Numbered from the stretch's first letter, positions 34,543 through 43,697 are shown. The stretch: 64,000 nucleotides of DNA from Nocardioides sp. SYSU D00038 (GCF_016924665.1 NZ_JAFFJT010000023.1:124001-188000), one strand, 5' to 3'. A program made the numbers and translations. The notes: generated from the sequence alone by a model not told the origin.

Positions 34543-37500
34543 TCAGCGCCGGCGGACGACCACCCGGACCCGGTCGGAGCCGACCCGCTGCTTGGTAGCG
34601 CCGCGGACGGTCACCTTCTTCACTCCGCGGACCCGCTTGCCGACGGTGAATCGGGCCACCGCGGTGCCGCGCGCGGTCGCGACGCCGCGCACCCTCCTGC
34701 CGAGGAACGTCGCGGTGAACCGCTCCCCGGGGAGCAGGCCGCCGACCCGCACCCGCACCTTGTCCCCGGCCCGGGCGGTGCCGGGGGCCCGGACCTGCAG
34801 CCTCCGGGGCGGGGTGGCGACGGTCCAGGCGAGCTGGCGCTCGATGGTCGTGCCGTCGGGGGCGCGTACCCGGACCACGACCCGGTGCGGGCCGGGGGTC
34901 CGGAGCACCTGCTGGGTGCCCGAGTCGAGGCAGCGGGTCGCGGCGGCGGTGCCGAAGCGGCAGGTGACCTGGAACCCGCGCGAGGAGTACGGCGTGGAGA
35001 CGGGGCCGGTGGGGTTGTCGACGTTGCCGAGGATGTCGCTGACCTTCAGCCGGAGCATCTCGGTCAGCGCGTCGGACCGGGCGCCGTCGCGGCTCAGCGT
35101 GGCCCGCAGCACCCGGGTGGTGAGGCCGCGGGTGTACGGCGTCGGGTCGACCGGCTCGGGACCGGCGGTCTCGACGTGCACGCTGACCTCCCAGTCGCCG
35201 TCGGGCGCGCCGGCCGGGAACGGGAACGGCTGGTCCACCGCGCACGGCTTGGGGAAGCCGGGCACCTGCTGTCCCGAACTCTGCAGGTCGCAGACGACGG
35301 TGCCGGTGAAGCCGGGCTCGGCCGTGGGGTCGGCGGCGTCGAGCGACGGCTCGTAGGGCACCTGCACGACCCACTCGGGGAAGCCCGTCCGGGTGATCAC
35401 GTTCGTGTCGCCGGAGGGGACGCCCGAGAGGATCGCGCGGTAGCCCTCCAGGAGGGTCGGCACGATCGCCAGCACGGCCTGGGCCGGCGCGGGTCGGCTC
35501 TCGGGCAGCGAGATCCCGCCGGAGAGCTGGTCGACCGGGAAGTAGAAGGAGTAGAGGCCCAGGTCGGCCGTCTCCGGCTTGCCGACCACCGAGAGCGTGT
35601 ACCGGCCCTGGTCGTCCGGGCCGTCGACCGCCGGGGTCAGCCCGGCGGGAAGCTGGTCGGCGATCTCTCCGATGAACGGTGCGATCCCGATGGTGGCGTC
35701 GGGGATCACCTCCGACGGCTTGACCCTGGTGATCACCACCTCGCTGTGGACGCCCACCGGCATCCGCGTGTACGGCGTGCGGTCGTCGTACGTCGCCCGG
35801 TGCTCGCCGTCGATCTTGAAGCTCTGGGTGGTGCGGTAGCCGTAGGAGTTGGTGATCGTGACCGTCACGTCCTCGAGGAACGACTGGTCCTCGGGGAGCT
35901 TGAAGACCGGCGAGGCGCTCCAGTTCTGGTTGGTCGGCGCCGAGGGCGGACCCTGGGTGAGCGGCTGGGTGAGGCACCCGCCGTCGCCGAGGTCCTGGCA
36001 GGTGACGGTGTAGTCGCGGACCACCCGGTTGCCGCGGTTGTCGTCGGCCCACTCGATCTGCACGTCGAAGGTGTCGCCCGGGGTGTCCTGGGCGAGCTCG
36101 AGGTCGACGAACAGGTTGCCGTCGTGGGTCAGCCGCTCGTCGACCAGCTCCGCCTTGACGACCTCGACGTTGGGCACCGCCACGGTGAACTCGATGAAGC
36201 CCGTGGCCGTGACCTCCTGGTCGTCCAGGTCGACCAGCTCGACGACGGCGCGGTAGTCGCCGGGCTCGTCGAAGTCGGTGACGAACGCCGGCTGCGCGTG
36301 GGTCTGGATCGTCGTGGGCCGGCCCTCGTCGTCGAGCCGGTCGACCCGCCACCGGTAGGCGTGGCCGACCGGAACGGCCTGGCTGGCGTGGGCACGCAGC
36401 ACCACGTCGCGGCCGGGGAGCAGTGCGCCCTGGAGCGTCGGGACCACGCTCAGTGCCGGCTGCACCCGGGGGTGGGCGTCGACGAGCCGGTAGGTCTGCG
36501 GCTCGTTGCCGAAGCTCTTCACCAGCCACTCGTCGGTGAGGTAGGGATCGCTCCGCTCCTCGCCGAGCTCGGTGATGACGAACCGCCGCTGAGGAGGTTG
36601 CGGGCCGGCGCCGTCCGGGTCGATGAGCCGGATCGACATGAGGGCCGGGGTGCCGTCCGGCATCTCGTAGCGCACCGAGCCCTGCGGCCTCGCGGTGCCC
36701 CACCCGCCCGGCACGCTCGGGGCCACCATCAGGTGGCCACGGCTGAAGTGGACCTTGCGGGAGATGACCGGCTGGCCGGTCGTCGTCTCGTCGTTGGCCG
36801 CCACCACGGCGGTCGACACCGGGAGCGTGCTGCCGTCCTCGGGGCCGTCGTCGAACCAGACGTCGCCGTCGTCCGGCAGCACGTCGTCGTGACCCGTCTC
36901 GGGGTCGGGTCGCACCTTGCCGCCCTCGAACATCGTCCACTCGCTGACGATGCCGCGCAGCTGCTCCTGGAACGCCGGGGTCTGGTGGAACGGCGCCGGG
37001 GCGCCCTCGGGTCGCTCGCCCGTCTCCATGTCGAGGCCGGCGTAGGAGGGTGCCAGCGCGTCGATCCCGAGCGGGTCGTCGTTCTGGGCCGCCTGCTCGT
37101 GGCGCTGCCGCAACGTCTGAGGCACCGTGGCCTCCTCGACCAGCTGCCAGATCGCGATCGCGGTGGTGATGAGCACGTCGAGGACGGCCCCCACGATGCC
37201 GAAGACCAGGGTCGCCCCGCGGACCGCCTTGCTGACGACCTTGATCGTCTGGGTCACGTTCTCCACGTCGAAGTACGAGCGGGTGTAGGGCGACAGCGCC
37301 TTCTGCACGGCGCCGGAGAGCCTCGGCGTGGCGGCGGTGATCGTGGCCGCGACCCCGGCGCCGAGCACGCTGCCCCCCATGCCGTAGAGGGTCGCCACCC
37401 CGTAGTCCATCCCGGCGGCCATCTTCCTGACCTCTGGGTGGGTGGCGTGTTGGAGCATCGGCGTGGGGTGGCGGTAGGTGCCCCACGCCTCGAACGCCTC

Positions 37501-38301
37501 GACCGAGGGCGGGTTCTTGGCGTACTCGAACATCTGCTGGTAGCCGTAGGCCCGGTTGCAGCGCGCCGCCGTGTTGGCCGGGTTGGTGAACAGCGGCACC
37601 TCGGTGTTGGGCCGCGGCGGGATCGGGTAGCTGCAGGGGTCCTTCTCCCACCGCTCGTACTCGGCGAGGGCGTTCTTGGCGCGGGCGACCTCCCGCGAGA
37701 CGAGGAACCGCACCAGGTCGTCGTAGGTCCGCCGCTCGTCGGAGGTCATCCGCTCGGGGTCGTAGAGGCGCAGGTTCAGGATGCTGTTGAGCCGCGCCAG
37801 GATGTAGGCCCGGATCTCGCCGCGGAGGTAGCTCCTCAGGATGTCCGGGTCGTCGGTGCCGTGCAGCACGTTGATCGCGTCGACCGCCTCCTCCTCCAGC
37901 CACGCGAGGTTGGGCCGGAAGAAGCCGTTGGAGCCGCCCATGCCGACGGTCTCGATGAACGGCTCGGGCACGGTGGTGCCGGTGCCCAGCTGCTGCTTGA
38001 CGTAGGTCTCGCCGATGCACAGCCGCACGTCCTCGGGCGCGTCCTCGCCCGGGATGCCGGTGCACTGCGGCGGGAGCGGCACGTCGCCGATCACGACGTC
38101 GGTCTGCGTCGTCACGGGGTCCCAGGTCCACGTCGTGCCGGAGACCGGCGTCCCCTCCACCGTGAAACCCGGGATCGTCGTGAGCACCACGGGATCGTCC
38201 GGCCCCGCGGCCACCGCCGATGTCGTCGGGGACGCCGTGAGGACGCCCGTCACGAGGGCGACGGAAACCGTCGCGACCAACGTCCTGACCATTGCGTGCA
38301 T
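34543..38301 (-). CDS. Large secreted protein with PKD/Ig-like domains, unknown function
   Basis: A 1252-residue exported protein. A signal peptide occupies residues ~1-32 (VRTLVATVSVALVTGVLTASP), cleaved near AVAAG. Residues 35-300 are an unrecognised helical region with four cysteines. Two hydrophobic segments follow (residues ~302-324, GVATLYGMGGSVLGAGVAAT..., and ~361-386, RGATLVFGIVGAVLDVLITT...). The rest is beta-rich: a PKD-like domain around 660-735 (HAYRWRVDRLDD ... FDEPGDYRAVVELVD), more Ig-like folds, and a basic end RVRVVVRRR. ATG 38301 is preferred over GTG 38313 because GGTGGGGGT sits just upstream. Hydrophobic segments inside a secreted protein recall membrane-inserting toxins, but no toxin family is recognised. 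Confidence 0.75.
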   Translation of the reverse strand: MHAMVRTLVATVSVALVTGVLTASPTTSAVAAGPDDPVVLTTIPGFTVEGTPVSGTTWTWDPVTTQTDVVIGDVPLPPQCTGIPGEDAPEDVRLCIGETYVKQQLGTGTTVPEPFIETVGMGGSNGFFRPNLAWLEEEAVDAINVLHGTDDPDILRSYLRGEIRAYILARLNSILNLRLYDPERMTSDERRTYDDLVRFLVSREVARAKNALAEYERWEKDPCSYPIPPRPNTEVPLFTNPANTAARCNRAYGYQQMFEYAKNPPSVEAFEAWGTYRHPTPMLQHATHPEVRKMAAGMDYGVATLYGMGGSVLGAGVAATITAATPRLSGAVQKALSPYTRSYFDVENVTQTIKVVSKAVRGATLVFGIVGAVLDVLITTAIAIWQLVEEATVPQTLRQRHEQAAQNDDPLGIDALAPSYAGLDMETGERPEGAPAPFHQTPAFQEQLRGIVSEWTMFEGGKVRPDPETGHDDVLPDDGDVWFDDGPEDGSTLPVSTAVVAANDETTTGQPVISRKVHFSRGHLMVAPSVPGGWGTARPQGSVRYEMPDGTPALMSIRLIDPDGAGPQPPQRRFVITELGEERSDPYLTDEWLVKSFGNEPQTYRLVDAHPRVQPALSVVPTLQGALLPGRDVVLRAHASQAVPVGHAYRWRVDRLDDEGRPTTIQTHAQPAFVTDFDEPGDYRAVVELVDLDDQEVTATGFIEFTVAVPNVEVVKAELVDERLTHDGNLFVDLELAQDTPGDTFDVQIEWADDNRGNRVVRDYTVTCQDLGDGGCLTQPLTQGPPSAPTNQNWSASPVFKLPEDQSFLEDVTVTITNSYGYRTTQSFKIDGEHRATYDDRTPYTRMPVGVHSEVVITRVKPSEVIPDATIGIAPFIGEIADQLPAGLTPAVDGPDDQGRYTLSVVGKPETADLGLYSFYFPVDQLSGGISLPESRPAPAQAVLAIVPTLLEGYRAILSGVPSGDTNVITRTGFPEWVVQVPYEPSLDAADPTAEPGFTGTVVCDLQSSGQQVPGFPKPCAVDQPFPFPAGAPDGDWEVSVHVETAGPEPVDPTPYTRGLTTRVLRATLSRDGARSDALTEMLRLKVSDILGNVDNPTGPVSTPYSSRGFQVTCRFGTAAATRCLDSGTQQVLRTPGPHRVVVRVRAPDGTTIERQLAWTVATPPRRLQVRAPGTARAGDKVRVRVGGLLPGERFTATFLGRRVRGVATARGTAVARFTVGKRVRGVKKVTVRGATKQRVGSDRVRVVVRRR

Positions 38302-38391
38302 ATCGACCCCCACCGTCGATGGTGGGCCGTGGTCCAGACCGGCTCAATAGCCCGAAGGTGCCATTGCCACGAGCGCAGCGCCCGCGCCCGG

Positions 38392-38811
38392 CTAGGAGGC
38401 GCGGCTGCAGGAGGCGCAGAGGCCGAAGAGCTCCACGGTGTGCCGCACGTCGACGAACCCGTGCTCCTCGGCGACCTTGGAGGCCCAGCGCTCGACCGCC
38501 GGGCCCTCGATCTCGGCCGTGCGACCGCACTGGCGGCAGACGAGGTGGTGGTGGTGGGTCGGGCTGCACAGGCGGTAGACGGCCTCGCCGGCATCGGTCT
38601 GCACCTGGTCGGCCTCGCCCGCGTCGACCAGCGTCTGCAGGGTGCGGTAGACGGTGGCCAGCCCGACCGTCTCGCCCTGCTGCCGCAGGGCGGCGTGGAT
38701 GTCCTGGGCGCTGCGGAAGTCGTCGGTGGCCCTGAGCTCGGCCTGCAGCACCTGCCACTGTCGGGTCTGCCGCTGTCGCGGGGCGGCGCTCCGGGGACGA
38801 CTGTCGGTCAC
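38392..38811 (-). CDS. zur: Zinc uptake regulator, Fur family
   Basis: A 139-residue Fur-family repressor. The winged helix is at residues ~10-80 (DIHAALRQQGETVGLATVYRTLQTLVDAGEADQV). The metal and dimerisation part has YRLCSPTHHHHLVCRQCGRTAEIEG with one C-x-x-C, the His cluster, and a second C-x-x-C (LCASCSRAS). These provide the structural zinc site and the regulatory site near H-H. The four TGANAAYSGTTNTCA boxes and the zinc genes next door make Zur far more likely than Fur or Nur. GTG 38811 is the first in-frame start; no clear RBS is seen. It is divergent from the DUF318 permease, whose promoter region contains a degenerate Zur-like site. Confidence 0.9.
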   Translation of the reverse strand: MTDSRPRSAAPRQRQTRQWQVLQAELRATDDFRSAQDIHAALRQQGETVGLATVYRTLQTLVDAGEADQVQTDAGEAVYRLCSPTHHHHLVCRQCGRTAEIEGPAVERWASKVAEEHGFVDVRHTVELFGLCASCSRAS

Positions 38812-38922
38812 GGGGGAAACTTACCCCGCGCCGGGTGCCCCCCGGACGTCCGCCGCACCGGGGCCGGCCGCGCCCCTCCGCGGCCCGCATCGGGTCGCCG
38901 TCCACACCGCCGCGCGGCGTGC

Positions 38923-38959
38923 GTGGCATTTCGGTCGTTCCTATCGATAATGGGCCTCA
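38923..38959 (+). promoter_or_regulatory. Promoter GTGGCA-N17-GATAAT with weak Zur-like site
   Basis: GTGGCA (38923-38928) and GATAAT (38946-38951) with 17-bp spacing lie upstream of the DUF318 permease. The 15-mer at 38945-38959, read on the minus strand as TGAGGCCCATTATCG, matches 9 of 12 fixed positions of the local Zur box, so it is only a weak candidate. Confidence 0.4.
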
Positions 38960-38980
38960 GTCCGACGAATCCGAGGAGCC

Positions 38981-39979
38981 ATGGCGACGTCCGAGAGCCG
39001 CACCACCGTCCCCCCGGGGACTCCGCCGAGACCCGTGCTCGGGCAGCCGGAGATCGTGGGCGGAACGCTGCTGGGGGTGATGCTAGCCGGCAGCTGGATC
39101 GCGCCCCGCCTGGAGGTCGCGAGCCTTCAGACCTGGAGCACGATCTTCGTCGCCATCGTCGTGCAGTCGGTGCCCTTCCTGGTGGCCGGGGTGCTGCTCT
39201 CGGCCACCATCTCCATCCTCCTCTCGGAGCGGGTGCTGCGACGGGTGGTGCCCCGCAACCCGGTGCTCGGCGTGCCGGTGGCGGGCGTCGCCGGCGTCGG
39301 CCTCCCGGGGTGCGAGTGCGCCGCCGTCCCGATCGCCGGCAGCCTGATGCGACGCGGGGTGGCGCCCGCCGTGGCCCTGACCTTCCTGCTGGCCGCACCC
39401 GCGATCAACCCCGCCGTGCTCGTCTCCACCGCCGTGGCGTTCCCCGGCCAGCACGAGATGGTGGCGGCCCGCTTCGCGGCCTCGCTGGCCACCGCCGTCC
39501 TGGTGGGCTGGTGGTGCCTCTCGCGTGGTGACCGGCTGCCGGTGCGACGCACCGCGCCGATGCTCTCGGAGGGGGCCAGCGCGCGGGGGCGGTTCGTCGC
39601 CACCGTGCGCCACGACTTCCTGCACGCGGGCGGCTTCCTGGTCGTCGGCGCCGGGTTGGCTGCCGCCGTCAACAGCTTCGTCCCGCGCAGCTGGGTCGAC
39701 ACCGTGGCCGGCCAGGCGGTCCTGGGCGTTGTCACCCTGGCCCTGTTCGCCTTCGTCGTCGCCCTCTGCTCCGAGTCCGACGCCTTCGTCGCGGCCAGCT
39801 TCACCGCCTTCTCCGACACCGCCAAGCTCGTGTTCATGGTGGTCGGGCCGGCGATGGACGTGAAGCTCGCGGCGATGGAGGCAGGGCAGTTCGGCGGGGC
39901 GTTCGCCCGCCAGTTCGTGCCGGTGGTGATCGGCACGGCCGTGGTCGCGGCGAGCCTGACGGGATGGTGGTTGCTGTGA
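38981..39979 (+). CDS. DUF318/ArsP-like permease, zinc-island member
   Basis: A 332-residue membrane permease of the DUF318 (YraQ/ArsP_1) family with eight predicted TM helices. It carries the family's cysteine motif GLPGCECAAVPIAGSLMRRG near residue 108 and a symmetrical second half with FVVALCSESDAFVAASF. ATG 38981 has the RBS GAGGAGCC. It overlaps the TIGR03943 gene by 4 bp; this pair is found together widely and is often linked to zinc or Zur in genomic context (family knowledge). Some DUF318 members export organoarsenicals, but here the setting argues for metal or metal-complex movement. Confidence 0.85.
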   Translation: MATSESRTTVPPGTPPRPVLGQPEIVGGTLLGVMLAGSWIAPRLEVASLQTWSTIFVAIVVQSVPFLVAGVLLSATISILLSERVLRRVVPRNPVLGVPVAGVAGVGLPGCECAAVPIAGSLMRRGVAPAVALTFLLAAPAINPAVLVSTAVAFPGQHEMVAARFAASLATAVLVGWWCLSRGDRLPVRRTAPMLSEGASARGRFVATVRHDFLHAGGFLVVGAGLAAAVNSFVPRSWVDTVAGQAVLGVVTLALFAFVVALCSESDAFVAASFTAFSDTAKLVFMVVGPAMDVKLAAMEAGQFGGAFARQFVPVVIGTAVVAASLTGWWLL

Positions 39980-40704
39980 CTCGTCCGACCCAGGGCATCG
40001 TCCTGGCCTTCCTGGGTGCGGTGCTGCTCCGCCTCGCGCTGGGCGACGGCTACCTGCGCTACGTCACCGCGTGGATGCGGTGGCCGCTCATCGCGAGCGG
40101 CGTGCTGCTCCTGCTCCTGGCGATCGGGCCGGTCCTCGCCGGCCGCGGGCAGGACGGGCGGCAGCCGGACGGCGACCCGCACGCCGGGGACGACGGCCAC
40201 GGCCACGGCCATGACCACGGAGCCCACGGCGTGCCGGCCTCGGCGTGGCTGATCCTGCTCCCGGGCCTGGTGCTCTTCACGATCTACCCGCCCGAGCTCG
40301 GCTCGTACCTCGCCGAGCGCAGGGCGAACCAGGCCGCGGCCGCCGCGCCCGGCGACCTCCAGCCGCTCCAGGACGGCGGGGTCGTGGCCATCCCGGTCCA
40401 GGAGTTCGTCTGGCGGGCCCAGAGCGGCGGCACGACGCTGGTCGAGCGCGATGTCGAGCTCGTCGGCTTCGTCACCCACGAGGAGGACGCGTGGTTCGTC
40501 ACCCGGCTGACGCTGGGCTGCTGCGCCGCCGACGCGCTCGCCTTCCGGGTGGAGGTCCGGGACGCCGACCGTCCGCCGCGCGACCAGTGGGTCTCCGTGG
40601 TCGGTCGCTACGTCGAGGGGTCCGGCTCCTCGATGGACTCGGCTCCGGTGATGGCCGCCAGCGAGGTGACCCCGGTCGACAAGCCGCGACAGACCTACGA
40701 GTGA
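39976..40704 (+). CDS. TIGR03943-family protein (partner of DUF318 permease)
   Basis: A 242-residue protein. Two N-terminal TM helices (MTRPTQGIVLAFLGAVLLRLALG and WPLIASGVLLLLLAIGPVL) are followed by a histidine-rich loop (GHGHGHDHGAHG, near residues 74-85), a third helix and a soluble C-terminal domain with TLGCCAADA. GTG 39976 is chosen because it gives the usual family N-terminus and a GTGA overlap; ATG 39964 in frame would add four residues. The His-rich loop looks able to bind zinc or a similar cation. It works with the DUF318 permease, with which it is translationally coupled. Confidence 0.85.
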   Translation: MTRPTQGIVLAFLGAVLLRLALGDGYLRYVTAWMRWPLIASGVLLLLLAIGPVLAGRGQDGRQPDGDPHAGDDGHGHGHDHGAHGVPASAWLILLPGLVLFTIYPPELGSYLAERRANQAAAAAPGDLQPLQDGGVVAIPVQEFVWRAQSGGTTLVERDVELVGFVTHEEDAWFVTRLTLGCCAADALAFRVEVRDADRPPRDQWVSVVGRYVEGSGSSMDSAPVMAASEVTPVDKPRQTYE

Positions 40705-41117
40705 GCGCGCTCGAGCGGCTGGTCCGTCGGACAGTGCTCGGCGTCGTGGCCTGCGGGGTCGTCGTGGCTGCGCTCCTGGTGCGCGACCCCGGCGAGGACG
40801 ACGCCGGCGCGGGCGCGGCAGAGCCGTCGAGCCCACCGCCGGTCACCAGCATCGAGACCTTCTGCCCCGCCTTCGAGCGGATGGCGGTCACCCACGCCAA
40901 CAACCTGGCCAACGGCACGGAGGTCTCGCGCCGGGAGGTCGAGGAGGCCGCCCGGCAGGTCCGGGAGCTCGGCTCGGCCCTGCCGGTGCCGGAGCCCATC
41001 CGAGCCGGGCTCGAGGGCTTCGTCGCCGGTCTGCTCGGCGAGCCCTCGCAGGCCACCACGGTGGAGCTCGCGGAGTTCTCGCGGTTCCTCGAGACGGCCT
41101 GCCCGGCGACCTACTGA
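40701..41117 (+). CDS. Single-TM exported protein, unknown function
   Basis: A 138-residue protein with one N-terminal TM/signal segment (TVLGVVACGVVVAALLV, residues ~10-26), a short acidic linker and a helical domain with two cysteines (ETFCPAFERMAVTHANNL ... FLETACPATY). GTG 40701 overlaps the TIGR03943 stop (GTGA), so it is the third gene of the DUF318 unit. I do not recognise the family. The two cysteines could form a disulfide outside the membrane. Its 3' end overlaps the convergent znuB gene by 7 bp. Confidence 0.7.
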   Translation: MSALERLVRRTVLGVVACGVVVAALLVRDPGEDDAGAGAAEPSSPPPVTSIETFCPAFERMAVTHANNLANGTEVSRREVEEAARQVRELGSALPVPEPIRAGLEGFVAGLLGEPSQATTVELAEFSRFLETACPATY

Positions 41118-42010
41118 ACGGCGCTGGTCACCAGCACCGCGCGCTCGTCGTCCGCCGCCGGCAGCCGTCCCGACCGGGCGAGGAGCCCGTGCCGGGGCGC
41201 CACCAGCCAGGCGACCAGGAACGCGGCGGCGAGCACGAGCACGATGGTCCCGCCCACCGGTAGGTCCCAGGTCCACGACACGTAGATGCCGACGAGCGCC
41301 GACACCGCTCCGATGACCGGCGAGACGACCATCATCACCACCAGCCGGTCCGTCAGCAGCCGCGCCGTCGCGGCGGGGGCCACGAGCAGGGCCAGCACCA
41401 GGACGTTGCCGATGGTCTGCACCGAGATCACCACCGCGAGCGTGACGAGGACGTAGAGGACCAGGTCGTAGACGAAGACCGGCAGCCCCAGCGCCCGGGC
41501 CATCTCGCGGTCGAGGGACACGGTCACGAGGGGGTGGTGGACGACCAGGAGCACGGCGAGCACGAGCAGCCCCACTGCGCCGATCACGACGAGGTCGCGG
41601 TCGGGCACGCCGGCCAACGAGCCGAAGAGGAACTGCTGGAGCGATCCCGCGTAGCCCGGTGCCCGGGAGATGATCACGACCCCGAGCGCGAACGCCGCGA
41701 CGAAGAAGACCCCGATGACGGAGTCCTCGCGCAACCGTCCGCCCTGGCTGAAGACCGCGATGAGCACGGCGGTCAGCACCCCGGAGACGATGCCCCCGAC
41801 GATCAGGTTGCCGGACACGACGAAGGCGATCGCCAGGCCGGGGAAGACCGCGTGTGCCACCGCGTCCCCGATGAACGCCATCCCGCGCAGGACCACGTGG
41901 CATCCCACGACGCCGCACACCACCGACGACATCACCGCCACGGCCAGGGCCTTGGGCAGGAAGCGCAGGTCGGGGTTGAGCAGGTCGCCGAGGAAGTCGA
42001 GGGGTGACAT
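41111..42010 (-). CDS. znuB: Zinc/manganese ABC importer permease (ZnuB family)
   Basis: A 299-residue ABC-3 family permease with eight to nine TM helices. Family marks are GMAFIGDAVAHAVFPGLAIAFV (the strongly conserved GDALSHAVLPG-like motif), SLQQFLFGSLAG, DREMARALGLPV and IGNVLVLALLVAPAATARLL. ATG 42010 overlaps the znuC stop (TGATG); the frame is open upstream but overlaps znuC. It is the last gene of the operon running from 49825, behind the Zur box at 49879-49893, and forms the membrane channel for zinc delivered by the ZnuA-like lipoprotein. Confidence 0.92.
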   Translation of the reverse strand: MSPLDFLGDLLNPDLRFLPKALAVAVMSSVVCGVVGCHVVLRGMAFIGDAVAHAVFPGLAIAFVVSGNLIVGGIVSGVLTAVLIAVFSQGGRLREDSVIGVFFVAAFALGVVIISRAPGYAGSLQQFLFGSLAGVPDRDLVVIGAVGLLVLAVLLVVHHPLVTVSLDREMARALGLPVFVYDLVLYVLVTLAVVISVQTIGNVLVLALLVAPAATARLLTDRLVVMMVVSPVIGAVSALVGIYVSWTWDLPVGGTIVLVLAAAFLVAWLVAPRHGLLARSGRLPAADDERAVLVTSAVQ

Positions 42011-42753
42011 CACGAGGCCCTGACGACGGAGAGGAACGGGCTGTCGGGCCCGACCCCGAAGGTCCGGGTCCACACCTCGGTGCGGTGTCGCAGCTCGGAG
42101 GCGGTGCCGGTGGCCACGACGGTGCGGTTGAGCAGCACCACCCGGTGGCAGGTGTACAGCGCCGAGGCGATGTCGTGGGTGGTGAGCACCACGGCGCGGC
42201 CCGCGGCCGCCAGGCCGCCGAGCATCACCAGCAGCGACTCCTGGGTCGGCAGGTCGAGGCCGGTGAAAGGCTCGTCGAGCAGCAGCACACCGGGGTCGAG
42301 GGCGAGCGCCCGCGCGACCAGCACCCGCTGCCGCTGACCACCCGACAGCTGGCCCGCCTGGCGCTGGCGCAGGTGCTGCATCTCGACCAGCTCCAGCGCC
42401 CGGTCGACCGCGCGCCAGTCCTCGACCCGGGGCCGCCGCCCCGGTCGCCAGGCGCCGGTGCGGCCGGTCAGCACCACCTGCTCCACCGACACGGGGAACG
42501 ACCAGTCGAGCTCGTGGCGCTGCGGGACGTAGCCCACGGTCCCGGCACGCGGTCGCACCCGGTCGCCGTCCACCGACACCGACCCGGCGCGGGTCGGGGT
42601 CAGCCCCAGGACCGCGCGCAGCAGCGTGGTCTTGCCCGCGCCGTTGGGGCCGATCAGCCCGACCAGCTCGCCGGAGGAGACGCGCAGGTCGACGTCGCGC
42701 AGCACCCCGCGGCCGCCCAGGTCGACGGCCAGGCCGCGGATCTCGAGGATCAC
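42010..42753 (-). CDS. znuC: Zinc/manganese ABC importer ATPase (ZnuC family)
   Basis: A 247-residue ATPase with Walker A GPNGAGKTT (near residue 36), YVPQRHELDWSFPVSVEQVV (typical of manganese/zinc importers), signature LSGGQRQRV, Walker B LLLDEPFTGLD and H-loop THD. GTG 42753 overlaps the stop of the membrane-anchored protein gene and the end overlaps znuB. It drives the znuB pore. In TIGR families the anchored-repeat ABC systems have this same gene composition (family knowledge). Confidence 0.92.
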   Translation of the reverse strand: MILEIRGLAVDLGGRGVLRDVDLRVSSGELVGLIGPNGAGKTTLLRAVLGLTPTRAGSVSVDGDRVRPRAGTVGYVPQRHELDWSFPVSVEQVVLTGRTGAWRPGRRPRVEDWRAVDRALELVEMQHLRQRQAGQLSGGQRQRVLVARALALDPGVLLLDEPFTGLDLPTQESLLVMLGGLAAAGRAVVLTTHDIASALYTCHRVVLLNRTVVATGTASELRHRTEVWTRTFGVGPDSPFLSVVRAS

Positions 42754-43697
42754 CGGTCGCCTCCCGTCAGCGCCGCGGCCCGCGCGCGCCGTCCGCGCAC
42801 CACGACCAGCCCGGCGAGCAGCGCCAGCACCAGCGCGCCGGCCGCGACCGGCACGAGCACCGGCAGGCCGCCCTCGTCGTCGGACGCGGCCGAGCCCTCC
42901 GGGTCCGCGGTCACGGCGCCGGCCGGGTCGTCGGCGGGGTCGGTCGGGTCGTCGGCAGCACCCTCGGCAGGGGGCGGCGGGACCGCCAGCGCCTGCTGGG
43001 GATCGGTCTCGTCGCCCACCGCGAACCGGAGCGTGCGGGTGGTCGTCTCCTCGGACCCGTCGACCAGGGTGGCGCTCGCCGTCACCGAGACCAGGTAGGT
43101 GCCCGGACGGGTGAACACCCAGTTGGCGTGCGTGTGGGTGTTGACGTCGACGAAGAGGTCCTGGGGCTGCCCCGTCGCCCGCGAGTCCCAGAGCACGTCG
43201 GGGGCGCCGAAGCCGCCGTCCTGCAGGTAGACGAGGAGCTCGCCGGGACCCTCGACCGCGGCGAGCGAGAGCGTGACGCCGCGATCGACGCGCTCGATCA
43301 CCTGGGGGTCCTGGGTGTTCCAGCCCAGCCACACCACCTCGGTGTCCTGGGTCTGGGGCACGACGTGCACCGGCTGCCCGGCCGGCACGCCGAGGAAGGC
43401 GTAGGCGGGGTCGTCCGGCACCTCGCGCTCGGCGGTGTCGGCCACCCTGACGACGGTGCGGTCGGGCGAGCGCCACACCGAGCCCTCGACCTTGGTGTCG
43501 TCGTGGATCATGAGCGACCAGTCGCCGTCGACGTAGCGGGGGCCGAGGTCGACGTGGCCCAGCTCCAGCACGGCCGGGCCCTCGGCGACGGCCTGGCCCT
43601 CGTCGATCTGCTGGGACAGGTCGTCCGCGGACGCCGGGGCCGCAGGGAGCAGCAGCAGTGCTGCGAGCGGCAGGACACGGGACAGGAAGGACGGCAT
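42750..43697 (-). CDS. Membrane-anchored choice-of-anchor M domain protein
   Basis: A 315-residue exported protein: signal peptide (residues 1-24), one actinobacterial surface-anchored domain (residues ~42-228), an acidic proline-rich stalk (235-275) and a C-terminal TM (279-300) with basic tail. The domain holds LELGHVDLG, DDPAYAFLG, VWLGWNTQDP and the H-x-H-x-x-W motif H188-T-H-A-N-W193 followed by FTRPGTY. This domain is known from TIGR03769-type proteins tied to ABC importers. It would be fixed on the outer face of the membrane, next to the importer, and could pass zinc to it (inference). It is 26 bp after the ZnuA-like gene. Confidence 0.88.
   Translation of the reverse strand: MPSFLSRVLPLAALLLLPAAPASADDLSQQIDEGQAVAEGPAVLELGHVDLGPRYVDGDWSLMIHDDTKVEGSVWRSPDRTVVRVADTAEREVPDDPAYAFLGVPAGQPVHVVPQTQDTEVVWLGWNTQDPQVIERVDRGVTLSLAAVEGPGELLVYLQDGGFGAPDVLWDSRATGQPQDLFVDVNTHTHANWVFTRPGTYLVSVTASATLVDGSEETTTRTLRFAVGDETDPQQALAVPPPPAEGAADDPTDPADDPAGAVTADPEGSAASDDEGGLPVLVPVAAGALVLALLAGLVVVRGRRARAAALTGGDR

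Noticed and set aside
38945..38959. A fifth Zur box before the DUF318 permease
   Set aside because: Only 9 of 12 fixed positions match; kept as a weak candidate, not counted among the four boxes.
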